Shown here piece by piece: positions 1 to 6,218 of a stretch of DNA of 8,183 bases. The position numbers and the translations under genes were made by a program. The notes under the pieces were generated by a model, which made no database searches, had not been told where the DNA came from, and was given only the letters and a program-made list of their open reading frames with translations. How positions within the stretch are numbered: position 1 is the stretch's first letter; the number at the start of each line of letters is the position of its first letter. This DNA is from Candidatus Stahliibacteriota bacterium (GTDB lineage Bacteria; Hydrothermota; Tepidihabitantia; SM23-42), in contig SOIY01000256.1 in the NCBI GenBank assembly GCA_004376785.1, positions 1 through 8,183 of the forward strand, given 5' to 3'.

Positions 1-17
1 TGTAATCATCATCCATC

Positions 18-45
18 TTGACAACACCGAAAATTTAAATATAAT
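18..45 (+). promoter_or_regulatory. Sigma70-type promoter of the ferredoxin gene
   Basis: A perfect -35 box TTGACA (18-23) and a perfect -10 box TATAAT (40-45) are separated by 16 bp. Transcription should start near 51-53, leaving a leader of only about 17 nt that holds little more than the ribosome binding site AAGGAGGT (58-65). Both boxes match consensus, so strong constitutive expression is inferred. No operator or riboswitch fits in so short a leader. Confidence 0.8.
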
Positions 46-68
46 ACACCAATTAATAAGGAGGTAAA

Positions 69-275
69 ATGGCATATAAGATTACTGATGAATGTACAGC
101 TTGCGGACTTTGTGAACCTGAATGTCCGGTTCAGGCAATTACTGAAGGTGATCCAATTTATATAATCGATTTTAATAAATGTATTGAATGTGAAGGGCAT
201 TTTGATGAAGCTCAATGTGCTGAAGTTTGTCCGGTAGACGCAGCAGTTGCTGATCCAGATCACCCGAAGAAGTAA
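69..275 (+). CDS. 2[4Fe-4S] ferredoxin, Alvin type
   Basis: Small soluble cytoplasmic electron carrier of 68 aa. The first cluster motif is C9-x2-C12-x2-C15-x3-C19-Pro. The second is C38-x2-C41-x8-C50-x3-C54-Pro. The 8-residue insertion between the second and third cysteines of the second motif is typical of Allochromatium vinosum (Alvin)-type ferredoxins, which carry two low-potential clusters. The ATG follows AAGGAGGT by 3 nt and a consensus promoter. The gene is monocistronic: a bidirectional hairpin follows and the next gene is convergent. Its redox partner cannot be told from the context, because the neighbours are envelope and pilus genes. Oddity: the last two Lys codons and the stop TAA lie inside a 7-bp tandem repeat array (267-308), so the C-terminus may have been reshaped by the repeat. 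Confidence 0.95.
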   Translation: MAYKITDECTACGLCEPECPVQAITEGDPIYIIDFNKCIECEGHFDEAQCAEVCPVDAAVADPDHPKK

Positions 276-317
276 GAGACAAGAAGTAAGATGTAAGAAG
301 CAAGAAGTGGTAAGAGC
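267..317 (+). repeat. Heptanucleotide tandem array at the ferredoxin 3' end
   Basis: Six consecutive 7-bp units with consensus AAGAAGT occupy 267-308 in perfect register, each with at most about two changes. A degenerate partial unit follows to about 317. The stop codon TAA (273-275) bridges units 1 and 2. The + strand is almost entirely purine. The GAAGT-like core resembles the arrays inside the prepilin leaders at 6664-6752, 7694-7721 and 8169-8182. The function is unknown. Confidence 0.75.
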
Positions 318-332
318 ATTCCCTGCGAATAA

Positions 333-366
333 AATATGGCGGTCGGATAAATCCTGCCGCCATATT
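333..366. terminator. Hairpin, probable bidirectional terminator between convergent genes
   Basis: The inverted repeat has a perfect 10-bp outer stem, AATATGGCGG (333-342) with CCGCCATATT (357-366). After one wobble and one mismatch an inner GGAT/ATCC stem follows with a very small loop. Both flanks are moderately T-rich in the reading direction: ATATTCTTT on + and ATATTTTATT on -. It lies 57 nt after the ferredoxin stop and 54 nt after the stop of the convergent lipoprotein gene, so it can serve both transcripts. Confidence 0.7.
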
Positions 367-420
367 CTTTGTATAGAAAACACAAATATATGAAAGATTG
401 GCTGTTGGTTTGCGGCGGTA

Positions 421-1329
421 TTACGGGGAAGTCAAGGTAAATTTTGTTTCTGAGTAGGCACCGTCTGTATCAGTGGCACGTACCATAATTTCGAATGTAG
501 TAACTTGACCGGCACTACCATAAATTATACCTCGTTCCTGGTCAATCTGTATTCCATCAGGCGCATCAAGGAGCTCAAAATTTAAAGGGTCACCATCTGG
601 GTCAATGATCGGTAATCGGTAGTAGATGCTATCAGGTGGGCATTTTATAGAGTCTATTTCAGTTTTGAAAACAGGTGGGGCATTGGCAATAAGCAATTTA
701 AATATAAAGGGCTCAGATCTGAACTCACCATCATCAGCAAAAGCAGAACAAGTAATTACATCGTTTTTCCTCAGGTTAAATTTTTTGAGATTGAGAACAT
801 TCGATGTGTCAGGAATGATTTCATCTTTTATCATCCAGTGTATAATCAAAGTTATTGAATCTTTATCTGGGTCTTCAACCATTGCGGTTACAACAACTTG
901 TGGAGTTGTAACGAATAGTGATTCAGGCGCAATTTGTAATGAAAGGATTTTTGGTGGCAATCCTCCAATAATAATATCACTTGACCTCATTGGTTCACCC
1001 CAGTTTTTACCATCATACGGTGTAACTTCGGCAAAAACTCTATCGCCCTTGGCAATCTCTTCGGATGTAAAAGACATTCCTTCACCAATTTCGTTTCCAT
1101 TTAAAAACCATTTTACCTTGTAGGTTATTGGATCACCATCTTTATCAAAGCTCAGAATGCGTGCAGTGATTTCAGATTGAATTGTAGGATTTAAAGGCTG
1201 TAATATGAGTTTATTTATTACTGGCGGAGTATTTGTGTCACCGTCATCCCTTTTTTCTTTCTTTTCCCCGCATTGACTGATAAATAAAATAAGTAATAAT
1301 ATAAAAAACACTTTTGCGAAAATTTTCAA
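421..1329 (-). CDS. Probable lipoprotein with three Ig/cadherin-like domains
   Basis: 302 aa, not a recognised named gene. Residues 1-19 form a lipoprotein-type signal (K2, K6, then a long hydrophobic run) ending in ISQ-C20-G. Gln at -1 is atypical for a lipobox, so a lipidated Cys20 is likely but not certain. A charged linker (21-33) leads to three beta-sandwich modules at about 35-122, 124-215 and 218-302. Each of the first two begins with a PP-x-I strand. Acidic turns of the calcium-binding cadherin/He_PIG kind lie at 62-67 (DKDGDP), 153-158 (DPDKDS) and 243-248 (DPDGDP). Module 3, with a DAPDGI...GIIYGS pattern, is the most He_PIG-like. The protein is probably anchored outside the cytoplasm, in binding or structural roles. 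No catalytic motif is seen. The TTG start is chosen because GGAGGTG lies 4 nt upstream and no suitable ATG is near. It has its own promoter (1349-1376). Confidence 0.85.
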   Translation of the reverse strand: MKIFAKVFFILLLILFISQCGEKKEKRDDGDTNTPPVINKLILQPLNPTIQSEITARILSFDKDGDPITYKVKWFLNGNEIGEGMSFTSEEIAKGDRVFAEVTPYDGKNWGEPMRSSDIIIGGLPPKILSLQIAPESLFVTTPQVVVTAMVEDPDKDSITLIIHWMIKDEIIPDTSNVLNLKKFNLRKNDVITCSAFADDGEFRSEPFIFKLLIANAPPVFKTEIDSIKCPPDSIYYRLPIIDPDGDPLNFELLDAPDGIQIDQERGIIYGSAGQVTTFEIMVRATDTDGAYSETKFTLTSP

Positions 1330-1333
1330 ATCT

Positions 1334-1340
1334 CACCTCC
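1334..1340 (-). promoter_or_regulatory. Ribosome binding site that fixes a TTG start
   Basis: On the minus strand GGAGGTG stands 4 nt before TTG (1327-1329), and the frame opens directly into a lipoprotein signal peptide. This identifies TTG as the start codon. The predicted transcript begins near 1342, so the site is almost at the 5' end of the mRNA. Confidence 0.8.
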
Positions 1341-1348
1341 GTTGTGTA

Positions 1349-1376
1349 AATATAAGCAAAATAAAAACAATGTCAA
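1349..1376 (-). promoter_or_regulatory. Sigma70-type promoter of the lipoprotein gene
   Basis: Read on the minus strand: -35 TTGACA (1371-1376), a 16-bp spacer, then -10 TATATT (1349-1354). Spacer length and the very short leader match the ferredoxin promoter. The predicted start near 1342 leaves about 13 nt before the TTG codon. The presence of this promoter indicates that the lipoprotein gene is transcribed independently of the gene at 1468-2217. Confidence 0.75.
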
Positions 1377-1467
1377 TACAATTGATCCGTTGAGATCCAA
1401 AACGATTTTCTAATTGCGTGCCAATTCCCATAGGGGTTAAAATTTGTCCTTAAGAAATATATGAATT

Positions 1468-2217
1468 TCATAATTTGATAAAAATATCGAGCAGTTCTCC
1501 ATCTTTGGAAAAAATTCTATGTTCTCCTTTGTAAATAACCTCTGCTTTGCCATTATTATCAATACTCAAATCAATTTTGTTTTTTTTACAAGAAACACAC
1601 ATCGGGAATAAATAATTCCATTTTTTTTGGTTCTGTAAATCAATGGAATATATGTAATCCCACATTTTTGTATTATAAGGATTTCTGATATGTAAAATGA
1701 GATACCGCATATTTGATGAAAATTCATATTTTACAATTCTCTGGTATTCTCTCTCCTCGATAATTTCCTTTATCTTGTTGTCTTTAATTAATTTTAAGTC
1801 GGGGTTAATATTAAATTTATCTGTGGTAACCAAAATGACAATGTCATTATAGATATTGGTTAAATGAAACGATATTTTTCTGCCTGTTTCAGGAGTTTTT
1901 TCCCATAATTTTTCCTTATTAGTATCATAAAAATAGATTTTTGTAAAAAAACTGTCTTTTGATGGATAATACTTTTCTTCATAAATAAAAAAATACTTAT
2001 TGTTTTCGGAAACCTTTGATTTTTTATTATATATAATTTCACCTAAATCAGTTTCCTGAATATTTTCAGTTAATAGCCAAATATCAACGATACTATCTCC
2101 TTTTACGAATTTCAATGTGTCGGCTTTTTGAAATACAAGCATGTTAAAAAAAAGCAGGTATTCAACCACTAATTTTCTGGTCATAGGTATAATTTTTTTC
2201 CAAAGGACCGCAGGCAT
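1468..2217 (-). CDS. Secreted protein of unknown function, AT-rich, propeller-like strands
   Basis: 249 aa from the ATG at 2217. I do not recognise the family. A hydrophobic run at about residues 16-29 (LVVEYLLFF...), ending near QKA-DT (30-34), looks like a signal peptide. The remainder is rich in Lys, Asn, Ile and Tyr and alternates beta-strand-like segments with turns such as YDTNKEKLWE and SKDGELLD. These resemble WD40/PQQ-like blades, but only about three would fit, too few for a closed propeller. A CVSC motif lies at 207-210. The start is uncertain: ATG 2217 has only a G-run (2229-2233) 11 nt upstream; ATG 2184 (238 aa, MTRKLVV...) gives a cleaner signal peptide but no ribosome binding site; TTG 2235 has no support. 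Base composition is clearly lower in GC than the pilus genes. No good promoter or strong terminator is seen. Confidence 0.65.
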   Translation of the reverse strand: MPAVLWKKIIPMTRKLVVEYLLFFNMLVFQKADTLKFVKGDSIVDIWLLTENIQETDLGEIIYNKKSKVSENNKYFFIYEEKYYPSKDSFFTKIYFYDTNKEKLWEKTPETGRKISFHLTNIYNDIVILVTTDKFNINPDLKLIKDNKIKEIIEEREYQRIVKYEFSSNMRYLILHIRNPYNTKMWDYIYSIDLQNQKKWNYLFPMCVSCKKNKIDLSIDNNGKAEVIYKGEHRIFSKDGELLDIFIKL

Positions 2218-2267
2218 GTTATAAAAAACCCCCAATAATATAATTGAGATAATTTTATGAGGTTTCA

Positions 2268-2303
2268 GGGTGAGGCCCTGAGTTTTTACTCAAGGCCTCA
2301 CCC
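2268..2303. terminator. Long GC-rich hairpin after the pilus operon
   Basis: A 10-bp stem, GGGTGAGGCC (2268-2277) with GGCCTCACCC (2294-2303), is followed by one C/A mismatch (2278/2293) and a 5-bp stem TGAGT/ACTCA around a TTTT loop. It begins 6 nt after the stop of the last operon gene. On the minus strand it is followed by TGAAACCTCAT, with no U tract, so it is not a standard intrinsic terminator. It may terminate weakly, protect the mRNA 3' end, or separate the operon from the downstream gene. Confidence 0.6.
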
Positions 2304-2309
2304 CACTAA

Positions 2310-2672
2310 TTAGTCTTTCTTTTTAATTAAGCCGTCGCTGTCGTATTGATGCTCTTCTAAAACTTTAATCTTTAAAGGAACAATTTCACCTTCGATGTAT
2401 TCAAAAGTAACTTCAGTTAAGCATGGAGCGATGAGGTCGTTATAGTTGATCGGTTCACCATCTGCGTTGGTCACAATAATAGATATCGGCTGTGCGGTAT
2501 GTGCGGTATGTGCTTTATGATAAATCGGCAACCACATTTCTTCAAAATTTATTCTGTTGGTTTCGACTTCAAGGATAAGACCGGTCATGATATTTTCCTC
2601 ACTAATATCTTCTTGCTGGGCAATTAATGGGAACGAAATCATTAATATTAGAAGTAATGTGCACTTTTTCAT
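2310..2672 (-). CDS. Small secreted protein, last gene of the minor-pilin operon
   Basis: 120 aa, not recognised. A Sec signal peptide covers 1-18 (MKK, hydrophobic core, then PLIA-QQ). There is no lipobox cysteine and no prepilin cleavage motif, so it is neither a lipoprotein nor a pilin. The mature part begins acidic (QQEDISEEN). It then shows beta-strand patterns G-x-I-x-E-V-E...I-N-F, a turn N-A-D-G-E-P-I, and V-T-F-E-Y-x-E-G...L-K-I-K-V-L-E, loosely like small OB-fold or beta-barrel secreted proteins; this fold guess is inference. A 9-bp tandem duplication produces the repeated HTA triplet near residues 55-60. AGGAGG overlaps the pilY1 stop (TAGGAGG), 5 nt before the ATG, so it is co-translated with PilY1 and may be a partner or chaperone. 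Its slot corresponds to pilE in the Pseudomonas operon. Confidence 0.8.
   Translation of the reverse strand: MKKCTLLLILMISFPLIAQQEDISEENIMTGLILEVETNRINFEEMWLPIYHKAHTAHTAQPISIIVTNADGEPINYNDLIAPCLTEVTFEYIEGEIVPLKIKVLEEHQYDSDGLIKKKD
2491..2513. repeat. 9-bp direct tandem repeat inside a coding region
   Basis: TGTGCGGTA occurs at 2491-2499 and 2500-2508 with five further bases of a third copy to 2513. As the unit is a multiple of 3 it keeps the reading frame and duplicates three residues (H, T, A) in the small secreted protein. Confidence 0.8.
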
Positions 2673-2677
2673 TTTTA

Positions 2678-2684
2678 CCTCCTA
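2678..2684 (-). promoter_or_regulatory. Stop/Shine-Dalgarno overlap, pilY1 to small secreted gene
   Basis: On the minus strand TAGGAGG merges the pilY1 stop TAG (2682-2684) with the ribosome binding site AGGAGG (2678-2683) of the next gene, whose ATG is at 2670-2672. This arrangement supports translational coupling. Confidence 0.8.
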
Positions 2685-5600
2685 TCTTCCTTTCCAGATA
2701 ATTACACCTGATTTTGGTAAACCGGGAATTCCTGTTTCTGGTGACACAATGCCACCACCTGCTTGAATAAAGACTTTTGTCTGGTCAGCACTAACATAAA
2801 GACTTGGTTCTGAAGGCATGCCCTGACCAAGATCAACAGACTTTGGATGATACGATGATGTTTCTTGAAGCTTAAGAAATGGTTTGACATAGGCAGTACC
2901 GGTTCGATAGAACAAGGCATAGAGATTACCATGACCACCATAAGAACAGATATCGCCGGTTGGAAGAAATGACGTGAATAGAACTGCTCCGCCAAAAACA
3001 AGTGAAGTGGTAAGATTTCTTTCACCCGGACCTTCCATTTTATGACACCAGCCGCCGATTACATTTACTGTGTCAATCAAAACATCAAATGTTGAAGTAG
3101 CGCCGTTACCATAATGAACAACTTGATTGACATCAACCTGGATGTCGGTAACGTCTAATAATCCGGCGACAGTAGTGGCACGGGTAGTATCTTCGCGAAT
3201 CCCAATATAATATTGAGTCGTATAGTCGCCTTCATCAATCTCTGAGAAAAATCTACCACTGCCAAAATAAACCCAAAGGTGATTATAATCATCTGTTGCA
3301 ATACTTCCTTCACTTGTTATTGGTCGTTGCATGTCAAATACCATACTTGTATCCCAGGTGTTTGGATCAGTATCATCATTGGTTAAAATCCGGTAGATCT
3401 TACCACCCCAGTTACCAGGTAGAGTATTGTCCTCGTGACAAGTGCCTAAATAGATACGGTCAACAGTATAATCCATACCCCAATCAGCGCCAAATATATT
3501 TGTGATAAATGATTTATCATCAGGCAGAATCCACTTTTTAAGTAAGGTTCCATCTTTTAGATCTAATACAAAGATTCGTGCACGCTGCACAGATTCACCA
3601 CCACAGGTGCTGGGTCCAGAACCGAATACTAAAAACCATGAAGAATCTACTTTTGCTACTGTAGAATAGCAAACAGTCAAACCAACATCAGGGGCAGTAA
3701 ATTCCCACATTGGTACAGGATTTAATGGGTCGGTTATATCGATTGCGAAATACGAAGAGTAACACGTATCAACATCATTTACAATCATTCGTCCTCCGAG
3801 TTTCATTCCGCCAATCAGGATTGTTCCCCAACCATTAGGATGAGTAGCATCATTGACAAAGATTTGGACGTCTGTTACATAGGTAGTAAGGTCATTATAA
3901 TAGACATGGCAATATATAGGATCTTTGAGCCATTTTAAATGGGGCAATAGGTTATACGGAATGTACGACCATAATTCCTCGCCTAAGTCATAACCTGCTG
4001 GGTCGAGTTTCATTGGAATCATTGGGTCATCTCCCAGCTCAACCGATACGCCACCGTTAAAACAGTGTAACATACCATCATTTGCTCCAACGTATATTGT
4101 TTGTCTTCGGTCTTTGTACTGATCATAATAATCAATATAAGATTGGTCACCATAGATAAAGTCGTAGCGCTCGATTGCGCTTTGAACTGCTACTGCGCCT
4201 GAGCTGATTATATCACCAAGTTTCCAGACTTTAGAATCCGCAGTCCGGGTTCTTAGATCAGAAAAATCAGTTCCACGTACGTACTGGATAATCGTATCTG
4301 CTTCTTCATCAGTAGCAACACCGAGGTATGGTCTGAGTAATATATTATTCGACGGAACAAAGTCTTTTATCTCACCGGGATCGACAACTCCATCTTGATC
4401 TGCGTCGATAAAGGTAAAGATTGTACGTGCACCAGGGGGATTGTTCCAGAGCACTTTTCCAGCGTCCCAGACAGGCTTAAGATTTTCAATCGGTACCTCT
4501 TCTACAAAGACAAATTCAGAATCCACACCATTACCATTAACATCCTGTAATCGGGTTATCATCACATTTTGTTCTTGCTTACTCCATTGCATATTTACAA
4601 CATAATCATTTTGTAGATGTAAATGAGCGTCAGCTTGATTATCTTCCCTTAACCAGCCATATTTATCGAGCCAGAGACTCTGACAGGTTCCGATCCAATC
4701 CAGGTCTTCTCCAGTTGGAAAATTTCTTTTTGGATAGAACTGGGCTTGAACAGTTATACCACCAGCCCTACTCCCTGTCGTAACAACCGATACTCCACTT
4801 GATGAAGAAACCTTTGCCATAATATCTTGAATGATCTTTAGAATCGCCAGCTCAAGCAAGTGGCCATCTTCTGCCTCAAAATAATTATCAGGAACTCCAT
4901 CGCCATCTTTATCATATTCTTCTAGCTGTGGAATATGGTCGTCGTTTTGGTCATCAAAACCACCGTCCTTTGCAATCTCTTTAAAAAGGTCGGAACCTGC
5001 TCCAAAGCAGAATATACTGTAGAACTCGACATTCTGCATATCATCTAAATCAGGTCTTAGATCAGTAATATGTCCATAATAAGCATAATCATCAGCAGGA
5101 TGATACCTGCCATAATCTCCAGGATGATTATCATTGTCATAATCATACAGGGGTCGGGCAAACGGTCCATTCGGCAGTAATGCATAATTGTTCACTACTG
5201 GCCAATCTGAATTTGATTCACCGTCTCCTAACATAATAACAAAACTCTTTCGGCACCACACAGGTTCTAAGCCTGCACCTGTTCCACTGTAGTATGGATC
5301 CTTAAAATGTCCTCTACCGTGGCAATTATATGCTCCATATCTGGGGTCGACATAACTGAAATTACAGATCGCATCAAATACTGCCATTGCTACTGGTGTA
5401 TTACCACTCGGTGTTGTTGAGTTTAAATCGGTTATAAAAGTTTCGAAATTGGGTGTACCGTCACTTTGATAAAACTCACGGCTAAATTCAAAAATACCGG
5501 TGCTGAAGAACTGAAGAGCAACCCTGGGTGCCTCTTCATCGAAATTGTCATCCAGGTTTTTATCGCATATCTGGCGTATTACCCCACCTGAATGAGGATT

Positions 5601-6206
5601 ATTCGGATCAGTTTCTATATTACAGTTAAAAGTACCGGTAGGAATCGGATGGGGCAGAACAGCTGTATCCGGAGCATTTACTGTACCAGTATAAGTTGAA
5701 ATTCTAATTCTACTCAGGGAAGGTTTTGTAAACGTGTATTTGTAGATTGTTCCGCCTACATTAATGACAAGCCTACATCTCAATCCCCAAAAGGATCCGC
5801 TACCTTCGGCATTAAGTGTATGTTTTGGATATTGACTGGCTGGCCTACCTTTGCCACCGACCAGAACCTTTCTGACAATATCAATCCGGCTCATAACAGC
5901 CCAGTTCATTATATTGCCTGGGAATGGTCCAGGTCTACCACCGCCAGGGTTACGGTAGAACTTGGTCTGATACCAATAATCATGGTCAGGTTCAAAATAT
6001 CCATAATACGTGCGGTTCGGGTCATAGCGACCATTATTAATAGAATAGGCAGCACGCCATCTCATACTACCTGTCATGTCAATACAAAAATTAATATTTG
6101 GCTTGACCGCGGTCACAACATAAGGTGGTGTACAACAATATGTTTCCATGGTCTGGGCAAAACATGTGCCCATAATGATTATTAAAGTAATTATTACTTT
6201 ATTCAT
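2682..6206 (-). CDS. pilY1: PilY1-type pilus tip adhesin with von Willebrand A domain
   Basis: 1174 aa, close to the ~1160 aa of Pseudomonas PilY1. In that family the protein sits at the pilus tip, helps minor pilins start assembly, and acts in adhesion and surface sensing. Signal peptide 1-18 (TCFA-QT). The mature N-terminus ETYCCTPPYV...KPN resembles Geobacter-type PilY1. A von Willebrand A domain spans about 36-470: MIDAS D43-x-T45-x-S47, GNTP (T270) and LGDGES (D328). Acidic EF-hand-like calcium loops lie at 355-364, 432-440 (DKDGDGVPD), 555-562 and 601-612 (DADQDGVVDPGE). The C-terminal propeller begins with KLGDIISSGAVAV (662 on) and the family signature YVGANDGMLHCF (705-716), then ELWSYIPYNLLPHL (744 on). 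About 19 cysteines remain in the mature chain, suggesting disulfides. The gene follows pilX with an overlapping stop and ribosome binding site. No frameshift is seen. Confidence 0.95.
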   Translation of the reverse strand: MNKVIITLIIIMGTCFAQTMETYCCTPPYVVTAVKPNINFCIDMTGSMRWRAAYSINNGRYDPNRTYYGYFEPDHDYWYQTKFYRNPGGGRPGPFPGNIMNWAVMSRIDIVRKVLVGGKGRPASQYPKHTLNAEGSGSFWGLRCRLVINVGGTIYKYTFTKPSLSRIRISTYTGTVNAPDTAVLPHPIPTGTFNCNIETDPNNPHSGGVIRQICDKNLDDNFDEEAPRVALQFFSTGIFEFSREFYQSDGTPNFETFITDLNSTTPSGNTPVAMAVFDAICNFSYVDPRYGAYNCHGRGHFKDPYYSGTGAGLEPVWCRKSFVIMLGDGESNSDWPVVNNYALLPNGPFARPLYDYDNDNHPGDYGRYHPADDYAYYGHITDLRPDLDDMQNVEFYSIFCFGAGSDLFKEIAKDGGFDDQNDDHIPQLEEYDKDGDGVPDNYFEAEDGHLLELAILKIIQDIMAKVSSSSGVSVVTTGSRAGGITVQAQFYPKRNFPTGEDLDWIGTCQSLWLDKYGWLREDNQADAHLHLQNDYVVNMQWSKQEQNVMITRLQDVNGNGVDSEFVFVEEVPIENLKPVWDAGKVLWNNPPGARTIFTFIDADQDGVVDPGEIKDFVPSNNILLRPYLGVATDEEADTIIQYVRGTDFSDLRTRTADSKVWKLGDIISSGAVAVQSAIERYDFIYGDQSYIDYYDQYKDRRQTIYVGANDGMLHCFNGGVSVELGDDPMIPMKLDPAGYDLGEELWSYIPYNLLPHLKWLKDPIYCHVYYNDLTTYVTDVQIFVNDATHPNGWGTILIGGMKLGGRMIVNDVDTCYSSYFAIDITDPLNPVPMWEFTAPDVGLTVCYSTVAKVDSSWFLVFGSGPSTCGGESVQRARIFVLDLKDGTLLKKWILPDDKSFITNIFGADWGMDYTVDRIYLGTCHEDNTLPGNWGGKIYRILTNDDTDPNTWDTSMVFDMQRPITSEGSIATDDYNHLWVYFGSGRFFSEIDEGDYTTQYYIGIREDTTRATTVAGLLDVTDIQVDVNQVVHYGNGATSTFDVLIDTVNVIGGWCHKMEGPGERNLTTSLVFGGAVLFTSFLPTGDICSYGGHGNLYALFYRTGTAYVKPFLKLQETSSYHPKSVDLGQGMPSEPSLYVSADQTKVFIQAGGGIVSPETGIPGLPKSGVIIWKGR

Positions 6207-6212
6207 CTTACA

Positions 6213-6218
6213 CTCCTA
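6213..6218 (-). promoter_or_regulatory. Stop/Shine-Dalgarno overlap, pilX to pilY1
   Basis: On the minus strand TAGGAG joins the pilX stop TAG (6216-6218) to the ribosome binding site of pilY1, whose ATG is at 6204-6206. It decides the pilY1 start and supports coupled translation. Confidence 0.8.

Noticed and set aside
267..317. CRISPR-like array
   Set aside because: The units are 7 bp, directly adjacent, with no spacers and no cas genes nearby.
9..383. Open frame on the minus strand opposite the ferredoxin
   Set aside because: It is the antisense of a gene with perfect cluster motifs, promoter and ribosome binding site. Its LTS-rich peptide is just the heptad repeat read backwards.
626..1123. 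165-codon open frame on + opposite the lipoprotein gene
   Set aside because: The minus strand has signal peptide, domain repeats and ribosome binding site; the + frame has no recognisable protein features.
1388..1402. GATCC ... GATCC direct pair and a weak palindrome near 1427-1440 in the gap 1330-1467
   Set aside because: The repeats are only 3-5 bp long and have no link to a promoter or terminator, so they are expected by chance.
2218..2235. TTG at 2235 as start of the AT-rich secreted gene
   Set aside because: No ribosome binding site precedes it, and the extra residues add nothing to the signal peptide; ATG 2217 or 2184 is more likely.
2310..2672. Minor pilin PilE in the slot after pilY1
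   Set aside because: There is no G^F-x-x-x-E processing motif; the N-terminus is an ordinary Sec signal peptide.
5820..6185. 121-codon open frame on + opposite the pilY1 start
   Set aside because: It overlaps the PilY1 signal peptide and MIDAS region, which are clearly the coding strand.
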